Below are positions 1-15,000 of a stretch of DNA of 64,000 nucleotides, piece after piece. Every line of letters starts with the position of its first letter. Positions within the stretch are counted from its first letter, which is position 1. Source of the stretch: Poriferisodalis sp022821985 (GTDB lineage Bacteria; Actinomycetota; Acidimicrobiia; Acidimicrobiales; Poriferisodalaceae); contig NZ_OZ244781.1 of assembly GCF_965219595.1 (NCBI RefSeq), forward strand, positions 1,364,001 to 1,428,000. Direction: 5' to 3'. Under the pieces are notes generated by a model that was not told where the DNA came from, ran no database searches, and worked only from the letters and a program-made list of their open reading frames with translations. The translations under genes and the position numbers were made by a program.

Positions 1-3000
1 AACGCGGTGGACACCGCGGGCGGGACAGTCAGCGGCAATCTCACGTTCAGGGTCTTGCAGGGCTCGATAAACGCCAGCGACGGCACCGCCTACAACGACT
101 CCACGGCGAATAACGCCGCTGTCGTGTCTGGCATTTCGATCCCGAGCCTGCCGGTGCGGGTGACCGATGATGACGAGCCGACACGGGTACGTCTGCTGCC
201 CGCCAGCACCCCCGACAACACCGCGACCGAGGGCAACACCGACAAGGCCTCCGTCTTGGTGCGCCTGGACCGTGCGCTGGTCGCCGGCGAGGAGGTCACC
301 GCAGCGCTGACGTTCAGCGGCGCGGCGCTGGGCACGAATTTCTCGCTGGCGGCGGCCGGCGGGCAGACCGGCGTGTCCTACGCCGACTCCGACGACGGCA
401 CAGGCGGGCTGGTGACTCTGGCCGGGGCGGGGGTGCAGGAGGGCGTGATCGAGGTCACCGCGCTCACCGACGGCGACTCGGTCAGCCAGACGCTCCAGAT
501 CGGGATGCCGCCGACCGACCAGCCCTGGCGCCCCAGCCACCACCAGTCGAGCCTCGCCGGCGGCGTCTGCGCCGCCCACGGCTGCCCCGACCGCCCCCAA
601 GGCGATCCCGGCCAGCGGTTCCAGTCGGTCACCCTCGCCGAGGCCGTGCCGGGCCTCGCGATCATCGAGCACGACGATCCCCACATGCGCGTGGTGACTG
701 AGGGCGACGGCTACAGCTACGACATCCGGCTGAACACCCAGCCGACCAGCGACGTGACCGTCACCACCACGATCTCATCGGGCGGGGCGGTGAACGCCGG
801 CGGCACGCTCACGTTCACCAACAGCAACTGGGCGACGCCCCAGACCGTCACCGTCACCCCAACCGGCAACAGGAACGACGAGCCGCGGCGGACCATGACC
901 GTCACCCACGCCTTCAGCGGCGACACCGCCTACGCCGCCCTGGCCGACGTCGCCCACCAGGTGAGCGTGCTCGACGACGACCCCACCACCATCACCATGG
1001 CCGGCACGGGCGTGCGCGACCCGAACAACGATGCGACCGCCGAGAACATCTCGCGGGTGATGGTGGAGGGCGACGCGACGCTGGTGGACCGCACCCTGAC
1101 GCTCACCTTGAGCCGCGCCCTGGTCGAAGGCGAGTATGTGCGTGTGCCGTTGCGCCTCGAGGCGGTCGCCAACGGCAACATACCGGTGATCGAGGAGCCG
1201 ACCGAGGAGGAAGGCGAGCTGGACCCGCCCGACCACGGCGGCGCTTGGCCCAACGACATCGGCGAGCGGAGGGTCGTCACGAACGACTACCGCGGCGTGC
1301 GCGCCAGCGCGAACGTCGCTTGGCCGCCCCAGCACAACGACTTCGTCATGACCGCGACGGGCACCGGCGTGTCCTATGAGCACTCCAACCGGTACACCCC
1401 CAACCACGTCGGCTTCCGCTACGTCGAGTTCCGCGGCGCCGGCGCGCAGGCCGCCACCATCGTCGTGCACGCCAAAGACGGCTTCGACGACGGCGAGACC
1501 TACGACGAGGCGTTCGCGGTCACGTTCCCCAACGACTTCTACCTGTTCGACTCCGACACCGACAATCCGCTCAGCAGCGCCCCTGTCGACGGCAACCTCG
1601 GCGGCGGCATTCGAGCGCAGCCCGCCGGCGCGCAAGGGTGGTTCGGCATCACCGACAAGGGCCTGGACGGCATCGACCCATCGCTCGGACAGGTGCCTCG
1701 GGACTGGCCCCTGCTGCCGCCCGGGCTGACGATCGGCGACAAGTTCCGGCTGTTGTATGTGACCACGGCCACCACCGCGGCCTCCGAAGTCGGCTACGCC
1801 TACTACAACGACTTCGTCCGAGCCGAGATTACCGGCGACCAGCTGAAGCAGGGTGGGGTGCCGGACCTCAAGCCCTACGCAGACCACTTCGCCGCGGTGA
1901 TCAGCGCCAACTCCGCCACCGACAACCCTGGCGGCAACGCCACGAACAACGCCAAGCTGGAAGATGCCGGCAACAACGCCGCCATCTACTGGATGGGCGG
2001 AGCCAAAGCCGCCGACGACACAGCCGACTTCTTAGACGGCGACTGGGATGACGAGGCCAACCCCAAGCACGCCGACGCCAGCGCGGCCACGATCAGCGCG
2101 TCCGGCTACTGGACCGGTTCCGAATTCGACGGGCAGCGCCGAGATAGCTGCGGGGGGACCGCGCACCACCTCAGAGCCGGCTCGTCAAACGTGAACATCG
2201 GCAAGCTCGGCGACGCCACCCTCACGCCGTTGGGACCGGCTACCAACGCGCAGAACTGCGCCACCGCGCCCTCCCACGGTGAACTGCTTCCGCTGTATGC
2301 GCTGTCCACCCGAGAGTTCACCGTCGTCGGCGGCGCCTCCATCGAAACCGCCCAAGCCGCCGAGGGCAGCCCGATCACCTTCACCGTCACGATCCCAGAT
2401 GCGGCCCCCGCAGGCGGCATCACCGTCCCCTACACCCTCGCCGACGGGCGCGGCGTCACCTCCGACCCCGCCCACATCATCGCCGCCGGCACCTCCGGCG
2501 GCACCGGCGCCGACTACGACAACGACGCCGGCACGGTAGTGATCGCGCAAGGCCAAACCAGCAACACCTTCACCGTCAACACCACCAATGACAGCACCTA
2601 CGAAGGCGACCACTACCTCACCGTCACCCTCGGCGCACCCACCGGCACCAACGCGCCGATCATTGACCCCACCAAGGGCAGCGCCATCGGCATCATCGAA
2701 GACGACGCGGATGCGCCCTCGTTCCAGTTCAGCCCTGCAACGGCGACCGCCGGCGAGGGCGACGGCACCGCCACGCTCACCGTCACCAAGACCGGTACCA
2801 CGCTGGTGCCCGCGTCGGTGTACTGGACCACCGCCGACGGCACAGGCGCGAGCGCCGCAACCCACCCCGACGACTACACCGCCAACGCCGGCTACCTCCA
2901 GTTCGCCCCCGGCGACACCTCCAAGACGGTCACCATCGACATCGTCGACGACGACACCGGCGAGAGCGCCGAGACGTTCAAAGCGCAGCTCAGCCAGCCC

Positions 3001-6000
3001 AGCGAGGCACAGATCGGCAGCGCGTCGGAGGCGACGGTGACCGTGACCGACGACGACGGCGCTGCGGTGCCGGTGGTGCAGTTCAAGACCGCCAGCTCCA
3101 GGAGCTTCGAGGGGCAGCCGTTCGAGTTCCCGTACTACAGCACCATCGTTGTCGAGGCCGAGAGCGCGGTCGAGGCGGACACTGTCGTGAGCTTCACGTT
3201 GGGCGGCACGGCGGTGCGCGGCTCTGATTACACCATCGTCACGGCCACATCGATCTCGAGTGAGACGATTCTGGAGGGGGAGACTGAGGGTGAAATAGTT
3301 TTGCGGACTCTCACCGACGACAATCACGAGGCCGACGAGACGATCGTGCTGACTCTTGTCGCCGGCGACGGCTACGACCTGGGCAGCCAGACGACGCATA
3401 CGGTCACCATCAGGGATCTTCCCGATGTGGAATTCGCTGCGGCGACGTCGCAGGGCGTCGAGGGCGAGACGGTCACGGTCACGGTTCGGGCGTCGCATGC
3501 GTTCGCGGAAGCGACCGATGTGACGTTCACGTTGGGCGGCACCGCGACGTCAGCGGACTACACGGCGCCGACGAGCCCGGTGCGGTTCGGCGCCGGCGAC
3601 ACCACCGCGACGCTCAGCATCCCCGTCACCGCGGACACCGACAGCGACGCCGGCGAGACGATCATCCTGACGCTCGTCGACGGCGACGGCTACGACGCGG
3701 GCCCGAACACGCGCCAGACGACCCAGGTGCGTCACACCATCACTCTCTTCGACGCGACGTCGGTCGAGTTCTCAGATGCGGTCTCGACGGCCAAGGAGGG
3801 CACGACGGCAACGGTGACGGTGCAGGCACCCCGGGCGGTGGCGGAGGACACCGCTGTGGCGTTCACGGTTGCGGGTTCGGCGCAGTCGGGGGACTTCACG
3901 GCGCCGACGAGCCCGGTGACGATTCGCGCTGGGCAGACCTCCGCCGAGATCGAGATCCCGATCGCCGAGGACAGCCCCGACGACTCGGGCGAGACGATCA
4001 TCCTGACCTTGACCGACGGCGACGATTACAGCCTGGGCGGCCAGAAGACGCATACCGTCACCTTGGCCGAGGCGGATCCGCCGCCGGATGTGGAGTTCGC
4101 GGCGTCGGTGTCGCAGGGCCGGGAGGGCGCGACGGTATCTGTGCGGGTCGACGCGTCGCGTGCGTTGGACGCCGCGTACTCGGTGTCGTACACCTCGACG
4201 GGGGGCACGGCGACGGCGGGCAGCGATTACACCGCGCTGAGCGGTTCGTTCACGATGCCCGCGGGCGCCGCCTCGGCCGCTTTCGACGTGGCCATCACCG
4301 CCGACAACGCCTCTGATGCGGGCGAGACGATCATCCTGACCTTGACCGACGGCGACGACTACAACCTGGGCAGCCGGACGGGGCACACGGTGACGATCAC
4401 CGAGTCCGACCCGCCGACGCTGGTGTTCACCCAGCCGCGGGTGTTCATCGCCGAGGGCGGCGCGTCGGCGCGCTACGGAATCAGCTTGAGCCACGACCCG
4501 TCGGGGTCGTCTGCGGCTCTGCCGGCGTGCGATTACGACCCCTACACCGCGGATCTGCCGCGCTGCACGCCGTCGGCGGATCCGGTGGTGGCGCGTGTGG
4601 TGGTGACCTCGCCCGATGTGGGCCTGCTGAAGGTGTTCACGGGCGGGAGCATCGCGCCTGCGGGGGAGGCGGTGCTGGAGTTCACGCGCCGCAATTTCGG
4701 CACGCCGCAGTTCGTGACGGTGTATCCCGAGGCCGACGACGACGCCGACAGCGAGCAGAACGTGCTGATCGGCCACTCGATACGGGGCGCTGCGGACGAC
4801 TCGTCGGCGTTCCGCACCAGCTCTCCGTATGCGGCCGGCACTGCCACGGGCGGGGTGGACGACGGGATCGCCCTGCCCGACATGCGCGCGTATGTGGCCG
4901 ACGACGACGCCACGCCGGGGCTGACGGCGGGCTGGTTCGCGGATGCGGGCGGCCCGAGCCTCGAGCAGCCGCGGGTGATCGAGGAAGGGGGGTCCGCCCA
5001 GTTCACGCTCAAGGGCAACAGGAACGCCGCGGGCGAGATGGTGGCTGCTCGTGTTCGGATCACCGGCGGCGTCCATGGCGAGCACTACACGGTCGACAGG
5101 TCTGGCAGCATCCGTGTCGAGGGGCCTGTGGACGACCCCTCCACCGACGATGTGGACGAGTCGAAGGTGGACGGCGCGGAGTTCATCGTGACCTTCGCCG
5201 CGCCTGCGAGCCTGAGCACTGGGGGGGTGTTCAAGCTCATGTCCAGGGACGACGCGAGCCGTGCGACTGGGCGGCGTTATCTGGATGTGGAGCTGTTGTC
5301 GGTGTTCTCGCCGGACGGCTCGGCGGGCGTCGACGCCGATCCGGCCACGCCCGACGGCGTCGGGCTGAGTCCCGGGCCGCGGACTGCGCGGGTGCATGTG
5401 CTGCCCAAGGACCGGCTGATCGTCCGCCAGGCGGGTGGCAGCGAGACCGGCGATGGCGGCAAGCGCATCGAGTTCGAGGGGCTCGAGACCGAGGGCAAGA
5501 AGGCGGAGCTGACCGCCAACGATGCCTGGGCGACGATCCAAGAAGGCGACCCGACCGTGCATCAGGTGGCGGTCGAGTTGAGCGAGCCGCCCAAGAGCGC
5601 CCGCGATGTGGTGGTGACTGTGGCGGTGAGCGATCCCGCCAAGCTCGCCTTGGCGGGAGACGACAACGACGACGGCCAAGTGACGCTCACGTTCAAGAAG
5701 TCGGCCGGCGCCCGCGAACTCACATACCGGGGGACCCAGACAGTCGGCTTCGCCGCCAAGGACGACGACGATTTCGGCGACGAGATGGTGACCGTGACGG
5801 TGACGATGACCTCCGGCTACGGCAGGGCGCACCCCGACGGGACCGTGGTGCGCACGTTCACGGTGCGCATCGAAGACGACGACATGTCGGCGGGCGTGAC
5901 GGTAGTGCCGGGGTCGTTGACGGTGATCGAGGGAGCGAAGCGGGGCGAGAAGCTGCCCCGCAGAACCGACGGCAGAGCGCGCGACCATGAGATCGCGGTC

Positions 6001-9000
6001 CGCCTGGACGCCGATCCCGGCAGCGGCGTGACCGTGCGGATAGAGCCGGTGTTTCCCGAGGGGATCACCTCTCCGAAGAAGACGCTGGACTTCACCGGCG
6101 GCACATCGGGCAACTGGCAGACCTGGCAGACGATCGGCGTGAAAGCCCCGGACGACGGCGATTTCGACGACGAGGAGCTCACCGTCACCTGGAAGAGGCC
6201 GAGCGTCACCGCGGGGAGCTCGGCCGCCTACACCGCGTTGACGGCTGCTGATGTGGCGTCGGTGGCGGTGACGGTGCTCGACGACGACGCGGGGGTGCGG
6301 GTGTCGGAGCGGGGCTTGGAGTTGGTGGAGGGTGTGCAGGGTGCTGCGCGTCGTGTGGTGGACACAGGAGACGGCGGAGGCGCCAGGCTCGGCCGCTTGG
6401 CGGCGGCGACCTATGAGGTAGTGCTGCAGGCAGCGCCTGCTGCGGGTGAGGTGGTGACGGTGACGCCGGTCAGCGGCGACACCGCAGCGGTGGGGTTCGG
6501 CCGCGACGATGACGGCAACGCGGTCACGACCCACCCCGGTCTGGTGTTCACCGCGGACGACTGGGATGTGCCTCAGACGGTGACGCTGGCGCCGGTGGAC
6601 GACGACGACGCGGTCGACGAGTCGGTGACGGTCACCCACAGCGTGTCCACGACGGGCTCGGTGTACAGCGCCGTGGGTGCGGGGCCGTCGGTGACGGCGG
6701 CGGTGCTCGACGACGACCGCTCCGAGGGGATCGTGGTGTCGTCGGACGGCGAGACGTTCAGCGGCGATGGCGCGGTGCTGTTCGCCGACGAGGGCGGCGA
6801 CGCTGTGGGCTTCAACGTGCGCTTGGCCGGCCGGCCGGCCGAAGCGGGGCGGTTCTGGGTGGACGTGTCGGGCGGCGGCGCCGTGGTGGCCGACGCCGAT
6901 CTGGGCGCTTCGGGCACCCAGACGGCTCTGTCGTTCTCGCAGGAGAACTGGTGGATCCCTCAGACGGTGTGGGTGACCGCGCCCGACGAGACCGGCGCCG
7001 GCGCCGACGCCGACGACGGGCTGGTCGAGCTGAGCCTGACCGCCGCGGCGGTGACCAACGGCACGCGGGCGCCCATTGCCGCGTATGGCACGACGCCGGT
7101 GTGGGTGCATGTCCACGACGACGAGTTCGCCGGCGGCCCGACCTACACCGTCACCGTCGCCGGCACAGGCGCGGTCACCGAGGGCGCCTCGCCCGCCGTC
7201 TTCACCGTGCAGGGCGACATGGTCCCGTCGTCGTCGACCGATGTGACGCTGCGCATCTCCGAGACCGGCGATTTCGTGGCTGCGGGCGACGAGGGCGACC
7301 AGACCGTCACGTTCACCACCGGGGCGATCTTGACCCATCAGGTTCCCATCGTCGACGACGACGTAGCCGACGACGACGGAACGATCACCGCCGCCCTTCA
7401 GCCCGGCAGCGGCTACCGCGTCGGCGACCCTTCGCAGGCTTCCATCCGCGTCGCCGACGACAGCGACACCGGCACGGGCTCGGTGACCGCGGATCTGAGC
7501 GTGTCCGGCGGCGGGTCGGTGGCTGAGGGCGGCACGCTGACGGTGACGGTGACGCTCGGCGGGGCGGCGCCGTCGGCGTTGAGCATTCCGGTTCGGGTGG
7601 CGTCGTCTCCGGCCGCGTCGGCGTCGGCTGGCGATTACACGCTGCCGAGCCCCGTGACGGTGGCGATGGGGGATACGTCGGGCACGCTGACGTTCACCGC
7701 TGTCGACGACATGATCGCCGAGGACGCCGAGACGCTCACCCTGGAGCTCGGCACGCTGCCCGCCGGCGTGACCGCGGGCACTACGACCAGCGTGGCAGTG
7801 ACGATCAACGACGACGACACTGCGGGGGTGACGGTTGTCGAGTCGGGCGGGAGCACGGTCGTCGTCGAGAACGGCGGTACGGACACCTACACGGTGAGGC
7901 TCGATTCGCAGCCGCTCTCGAATGTGGTGGTGCGGGCGGCAGCGGCGGCGGGTGTGGAGGTGGACGGCCCGGCGGCGGGCAGCAGCTGGGTGTCGCAGCT
8001 GGATCTGACGTTCACGCCGCAGGACTGGAACTCGCCCCAGACGGTGACGGTGCGCGGCGTGAACGACAGCGTCGTCAACGCCGGCGGCAAACGCGACGTG
8101 ACGATCACCCAGACAGTGCACACCGGCGACACCGGCGGCAAGTACACGACGTCCACGGCAGTGGCGAACGTCGACGTGGACGTCACCGACGACGACACTG
8201 CCGGCGTGACGGTCGCGGGTGGTCCTTTGACGGTGTCTGAGGACGGCACCACGACGACCGACAGCTACACGGTGAGGCTGACCAGCGAGCCGCTGAACAA
8301 TGTGGTGGTCACGGCGACGGCGGCGGCGGGCGCGCAGGTCAGCACCGACGGCGGGACGACATGGCATTCGTCGCGGGGCCTCACGTTCAACCCGTCGGGT
8401 TCGGGCATCTGGTCGGCGGCGCAGACGGTGCATGTGCGCGGCGTTCGCGATGACATCGACAACGCCGGTGACCGGCGCGCGGTCAGCATCGGCCATGCGA
8501 TCACGTCGGGCAACGGCGACGGCGGCAGTTACACGACGAGCACTGCCATCGATGCCGTTTCGGTGACGGTGACCGATGACGACACCGCGGGCGTGACGGT
8601 CGCGGGCGGTCCTTTGACGGTGTCTGAGGACGGCACCACGGCTACCGACAGCTACACGGTGAGGCTGACCAGCGAGCCGTTGACCAACGTGGTGGTGCGT
8701 GTGGCGGCGCCCGCTGGTGTGGAGGTGGACGGCCCTGCGGGGGGCCGGGCGTGGGTGTCGCAGCTGGATCTGACGTTCACGCCGTCGAACTGGGGCACGG
8801 CCCAGACGGTGACGGTGCGCGGCGAGGACGACGACATCGACAACGCCGGCGACAAGCGGGAGCTGACCGTCGCCCAGTCGGTGCAGACCGGCGACACCGG
8901 CGGCAAGTACACGGCGTCCACTTCGGTCGCGAACGTCGATGTGGACGTGACCGATGATGACATCGCGGCGGTGACGGTCGCGGGCGGTCCGTTGACGGTG

Positions 9001-12000
9001 ACCGAGGACCGCAGCGACACCGACGACTACACGGTGGTGCTGGCCACCCAGCCCGTGAGCAATGTGACGATCACGGCCACGGCGCCTGACGGTGCGCAGG
9101 TCAGCGACGATGGCGGGTCGACGTGGGGGTCGTCGGTGGATCTCGTGTTCACGTCGGGCACGTCGGGCAACTGGGGCACGGCCCAGACGGTGACGGTGCG
9201 CGGCGACCAGGACGTGATCGACAACCCGGGCGACCGCCGCGATGTGACGGTCACGCATTCGATCTCGTCGGGCAACGGCGACGGCAGTCGTTACACGCCG
9301 AGCACGCCGTCGATGCCGAGCGTTTCGGTGAGGGTGAACGACGACGACGCGAAGCCGACCGGTATCAGCCTGTCGACGGGTCTCAGCACGGTGTCGGAGG
9401 GTGCGGGGTCGACTGTGGTGTCGGTGACGGCGACGGTGGACGGCTCGACGCGGTTCGGCACCGCGAAGACGGTGAAGGTGTCGGTGTCGTCGCGTGCGGA
9501 CACGGCGTCGGCGAATTATGTGGACATGGGGCAGGTGGCCGATGTCTATGTGATCATCGCGGCGGGCGCGCGGACGGGCAGTTCGTCTTTCTTGCTCGTG
9601 CCCGACGACGACGCGGTCGACGAGTCGGACAACTCGGTCATGCTGATCGACCTCAGTGTGGTCGGCGACTCGACGGTGACGGTGAGCGCGCCGGCGGCGC
9701 CGATCGCGCTGACCGACGACGACGCTGCGCCCACGGGGATCACCCTGACCGCGAGCCTGACGTCGGTCACCGAGAACGGCGGCGCGCAGTCGATCAGCGT
9801 GACCGCGACGGTGAACGGCTCGACGACGTTCGGCACCGCGCAGGCGGTGGCTGTGAGCGTGACAGGCCACGACGCCATGGGCCAGGTGGGATTCGCGCAG
9901 GTGTCGGGGTTCAGCGTCACGATCCCGGCCGAGATGGCATCGGCCACGGGGATGTTCACGCTCACGCCGGACGACAACGTGTGGTTTGAGTCCGACGGCG
10001 CGGCGCAGATCTCGGGTACTTCGCCTGTGACGGTCACAGGCGCGAGCGTGGCCGTGACCAATGACGACGCAGCCCCGTCTGGGGTGACGTTGAGCGTGTC
10101 GCCGTTGTCGTTGAGCGAGGGCGGCGGCGCTCAGACGGTGACGGTGACTGCGACGGTGAACGGCTCGACGCGTTACGGCACGCCGCGCACCGTGAACGTG
10201 ACCACAGCCGGATCAGGCAACGCTGCTGCGGTGGACTACACGGCGACTGCGCCGGCTGCGATCACGTTGGCGGCCGGTGCGGTGTCGAGCACGACGACTT
10301 TTGCGGTGACGCCGGTGGACGACTCTGCTGACGAGTTCGACGAGGTGATCGCTGTGTCGGGCAGCGGGGCGGGCATCGCGGCGGTGGCGCCGGCGTCGGT
10401 GGCTCTCGCTGACGATGACGACACGACGGTGTCGATCAGCGCTTCGGCGGCCGCGGTGGCGGAGAACGGCGGCGTCGCCGATGTGACGTTGACGCTGTCT
10501 CGTGCTTTGGTGTCGGGCGAGTTGGTGGCGGTGCCGCTGGATGTGGTGGGGGCGTCGGCTGGGTCTGATTACACGCTGGCGCTGCATCCCGCGACGCAGG
10601 CTGGCGTGGCGCTGTCGGTGGCGGGGTCTGACAGCGCTCAGGCGCCCAGGGTCGTGTTGACAGGCGGCGCTTCGTCGGCGGTGTTGCGGTTCGCCGCGGT
10701 CGATGACAGCACTCGCACGCAGCCGTATGTGCTGGTGCGCTACGGCGCCGGTGCGCGGGCGCCGTCTGGGTCCGGCGTCGACTTCGCGGCGCCGTCGGAC
10801 GGTCCGGTGGGCTGGGTGATCACTGACGACGAGACCGGCGATGTTGTGGTGCCGCAGTCTTGGGCGCTGGCGCCCAGCGGTGTGCTGGGTCAGGGCGAGC
10901 CGCGGTTCCGGCTGGTGTTCGTGTCCTCGGCCGAGCGCGATGCGTCGTCGACCGATATCGCGGAGTATGACGCGTTCGTGCGGGGGCTGCTGGCGGAGGG
11001 CCACGCAGACGTCGTGCCCTATGCGGGGTTCTTCACCGTTCTGGGCTCCACCTCCGGGGTGCATCTGCGGGACCACGCGGGCGTGACGGGGTCTGCGACG
11101 ATGCCGTTCTATTGGCTGGGCGAGACCGGCGACGCCACCAAGCGGGTGGCGACCGACAACGGGCAGTTCCGCGGCGAGTGGATCGCGACTGAGACGCCGT
11201 CGTCGCAGAGCGTGCCCCGAGACGAGTCGGGCACTGTGGTGAGCGTCGACGCCGACGGCTATTTCACCGGGTCCACAGCCGCGGGCGCGCGGTCGTCGAA
11301 TCCGCTGGGCTCGTCGAACGTCACGGTCGGCTATCTGAACGACTCCGGCAGCGGCCGGGCGCCGCTGGGCAGCGGCCAGACAGCGTCGCGCACTGCGACG
11401 CGCCGCTTCTACGGGCTGTCGCCCGTCTTCGTGCGGGCCAGCGACCCGGTCGTGTCGGTGACCACCACACAGACGTCGGTGGCCGAGGGCACTGCGCTGA
11501 GCTTCGCGGTGAGCGCCGATCCGGCGCCGCCGAACGTGTTGACGGTGCGGTTGTTCGTCTCCGAGGAAGACGGCCGTGACATGGTGCCCGACGCCCAGGA
11601 AGGGCTCAAGACCATCTCGTTCGCTGCGGGCGAGACGTCCAAGACGCACACGGTGACCACTTCTGGCGACAGCACTGACGAGGCCGACGCTGTGGTGACG
11701 GTGCGGGTGCTGACCAACGCCGGCTACACCGTCAGCAGCACAGCCGACACAGCGACCGTGACGGTCGCCGACAACGACGCCATGACGGTGTCGGCGAGCG
11801 GCGGCGGCGGCACGGTGAGCGAAGGGGCCAGCCTGGACTACACCGTGGACCCCGGCCGGAACCTGGCGCCGGGCGAGACCGTGACGGTCAACTTCGCGCC
11901 CGCTGGCACCGCGACGCAGGGCAGCGATTACACGATCACCTGCCACGGCACGGGCGTGTCGTGCACGGGCCTGTCCGGCGCGACGCCTGCGTTGACGATC

Positions 12001-15000
12001 GCCGGCGGCAGCGGCGTGCGCAACGCCGTGATCCGGGTCAGCGCGCGCAACGACTCGGTGCATCCCGAGACCGGCGAGACCGCCGGGATCAGCCTGCGGT
12101 CGGGCCACAGCAGCACCGGCTCGGGCGGCGCGTTCTCGGTGAGCGGCACACCGTCGACGTTCACGATCGCCAGCGCCGCGCCCGCGGCGCTGACTGCGTC
12201 GTTCGGGGCTGCGACGTACAGCGCGGCAGAGGCGGCGGGCAGCCGCACCGTGACGGTGCCCGTGAGCCTGTCGGCCGCCGCGCCCTCTGGCGGGCTGAAC
12301 GTGTCCTACACCGTCGGCGGCTCTGCGGTAGCGGCTGACCATGGGACGCTGAACGGCACGGTCAGCTTCGCGCAGGGCGCTACTGCGGGCAGCATCACGG
12401 TGACAGTCGTCGACGACGTGCTGGCTGAGGGGCCCGAGACGATCGTGCTCACGATCACCGACGGCGCCGACTACGACCCCGGCGCCACCGCGGCCACGAC
12501 GATCACGATCAACGACAATGACGTGGCCCCCACGAACATCGCGCTGTCGGTCGACGACTCCAGCGTGGGCGAGGGCGACGGCGCCACTGCGATCACCGTC
12601 ACCGCGACCGTTCAGGGCACGACCCGGTTCGCGGACGCGAAGTCGGTGGCGGTGATGGTTTCGGGCTCAGGCGGCGCGGGCGTGGTCGGCTTCACGGCGG
12701 CGCCGTCGACGTTCAGCATCCCGATCGCCGCGGGCGCCCGGACCGGCACCGGCATGTTCACTTTGACCCCGACGGACGACAGCGCCGTCGAGAACGACGA
12801 GACGGTCACCGTGGCCGGCACCCTGTCGGGCACGACGGTGGCGTCGGCGACGGTCACGGTCACAGACGACGACACCGCGGCGGCGCCGGTGACGGTGACG
12901 CTGTCGGCGGCTGGCGGCGACGTGGTCGAGGGCGCTGCGGGTGCGTCGGGCCGCAAGGACGTGACGGTCGCGCTGGGCCGGGCCTTGACGGGTTCTGAGA
13001 CGGTGACGGTGCCGCTGAGCGTGCAGGGCGCGGCGGCAGGCTCGGATTACAGCTTCGGCTTGCATCCCGCCACGCAGGCCGGTGTGGCGCTTGTGACCTC
13101 GAATCCGCACAGCGCCCAGAATCCGGCGGTGCGGTTCTCGGCGGGCGCCACGACGGCTGTGTTGCGGTTCTCGCCGGTGAACAACGCGGTGCGCACCCAG
13201 CCTTATGTGGTGATCGGCTACGGCTCGGGCGCCCGGGCGCCCGGCGGCGGGGGCGGCGCGACGTTGGGGGCGGTGACGGGCGGGCCGTTCGGGTTCGTGG
13301 TGGTCGATGACGAGACGGGCGATATCACGGTGCCGTCGTCGTGGGGGCTGGCGCCGTCGGGTTTGGGGGCGGGCGACGACTTCCGGCTGCTGTTCCGCAC
13401 CTCCACCACGCGTGATGCCGCGTCGTCGGACATCGCCGATTACGACGTGTTCGTCCGCAATGTGCTGGCGTCGGGCGGCCACGCGGACATCGTGGCCTAT
13501 GCGGGGTTCTTCAAGGCGTTCGCGTCGACCCGCAGCTCTTCGGGTTCGACGGGGACCACCGCGCGGGTGCATGTCGGCTTGGCGTCGGGCCATACCGGCC
13601 ATTTCAACGCAGCAGGCGACGTGTGGGCTGACGGGTCCACCGTCCCCAACGCAGGCAATACGGCGGGCACGCCGGTCTGGTGGCTGGGCGGCGCGAAGCT
13701 GGCGAACAACTACGCCGACTTGTGCGATCAGGCGGTGGCCTCGGGCAGCGGGGTGACCGGCGGCTGGGGCGTCGACGATCCGCGCAGCGAGACCGGCAGC
13801 CGCAGCATCGCTGTGGGGGTGACGGCGGGGCAGGCCCATCAGGCGTGGACGGGCACCGGAAACTCCTGCGAGGCGTACAGCTACCCGCTGGGCAACAGCA
13901 CCGTGTCGCGTGCCGCGTCGCATGATGTGACGTGGGCGTTCATGCACGAGGGCCACAGCGCCCGCTCCCAGCAGCGGCCGCTGTATGCCATGTCGCCGGT
14001 GTTCAGGATCGCCGGCGCCGCGGCGGTGCCGGTGGCGGACTTCGCGTCGGCGACGTCGACCGCGGCCGAGTCGGCCGGCACCCGCAGCATCACGGTGAAT
14101 TTGGTTCCGGCGCCGTCTTCGAGCGTGATGGTGGCCTACACGCTGTCTGGCACGGCGGTGCGCGGCAGCGACTACACGATCTCAGGGGTCACGTCCAACA
14201 GCGGCACGGTGACGGTGGGCCCCTCGGGCACTGCGACGATCCCGGTGGCGATCGCCGACGACAGCACGCCTGAGAGCGCCGAGACGGTCATCCTGACGCT
14301 GACGGGCGGCAGCGGCTACACGGTGGGCGCTGCTGTGCCTGCGCACACGCTGACCGTGGTCGACAACGACACTGCCGGCTTGCCGCGCGTCTCGTTCGTC
14401 CACGAGTCGAGCTCGGTCAGCGAGCACGACATCGCCCGCTATCCCTCCTTCACGATCAGCCCTGCCCCCGCAGCACCTCTCACGGTCCGCTTCGCGATCG
14501 ACGCGAACGCGTCCACCGCCGCTCTCGGCGCCGACTACAGGATCGAGTGGCAGCATCCCTACACGCTGCGCGACGACGACGGGGACGGCGTCTGGGAGGG
14601 CGCCGTCACCGCTCCTGCTACCGCTCCTGCCTATGGCTATTGGCGGTTGCCCACGGTCCGCTTCGTCGACGACAGTGTCCGCGAGCGCGACGAGACGATC
14701 GTGATGCGCCTGCTTGACGGCGCCGGCTACACGCTCGGCGCCATCGCCGCCTACACCGTCACCATCGCCGACAACGAACGCGGGCCGCTGCCGCCCCCGC
14801 CGCCGCCCCCGGCGCCGCAGGTGAGCGTCACAGCCGGCCCCGCGGTGGACGAGGGCGCGGCGGCGACGTTCACGCTGTCGGCCAGCCCGCCGGCGGCCGG
14901 CACGGTCTCGGTGCGCTACACCGTCACCCAGAACGGCCGGTACGTCGCCTCGGGGCAGCTCGGCTCGGGCAAGACCCGCACGCTCAGCGGCACAGGCGCC

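Noticed and set aside
3772..9870. A 2,032-codon open frame on the minus strand opposite the giant gene, with others at 10213-12342 and 12667-13956
   Set aside because: They are made of Arg/His/Asp-rich low-complexity sequence mirrored from GC-rich Calx-beta codons and have no domain or ribosome-binding support. They follow from strong codon bias on the real strand.
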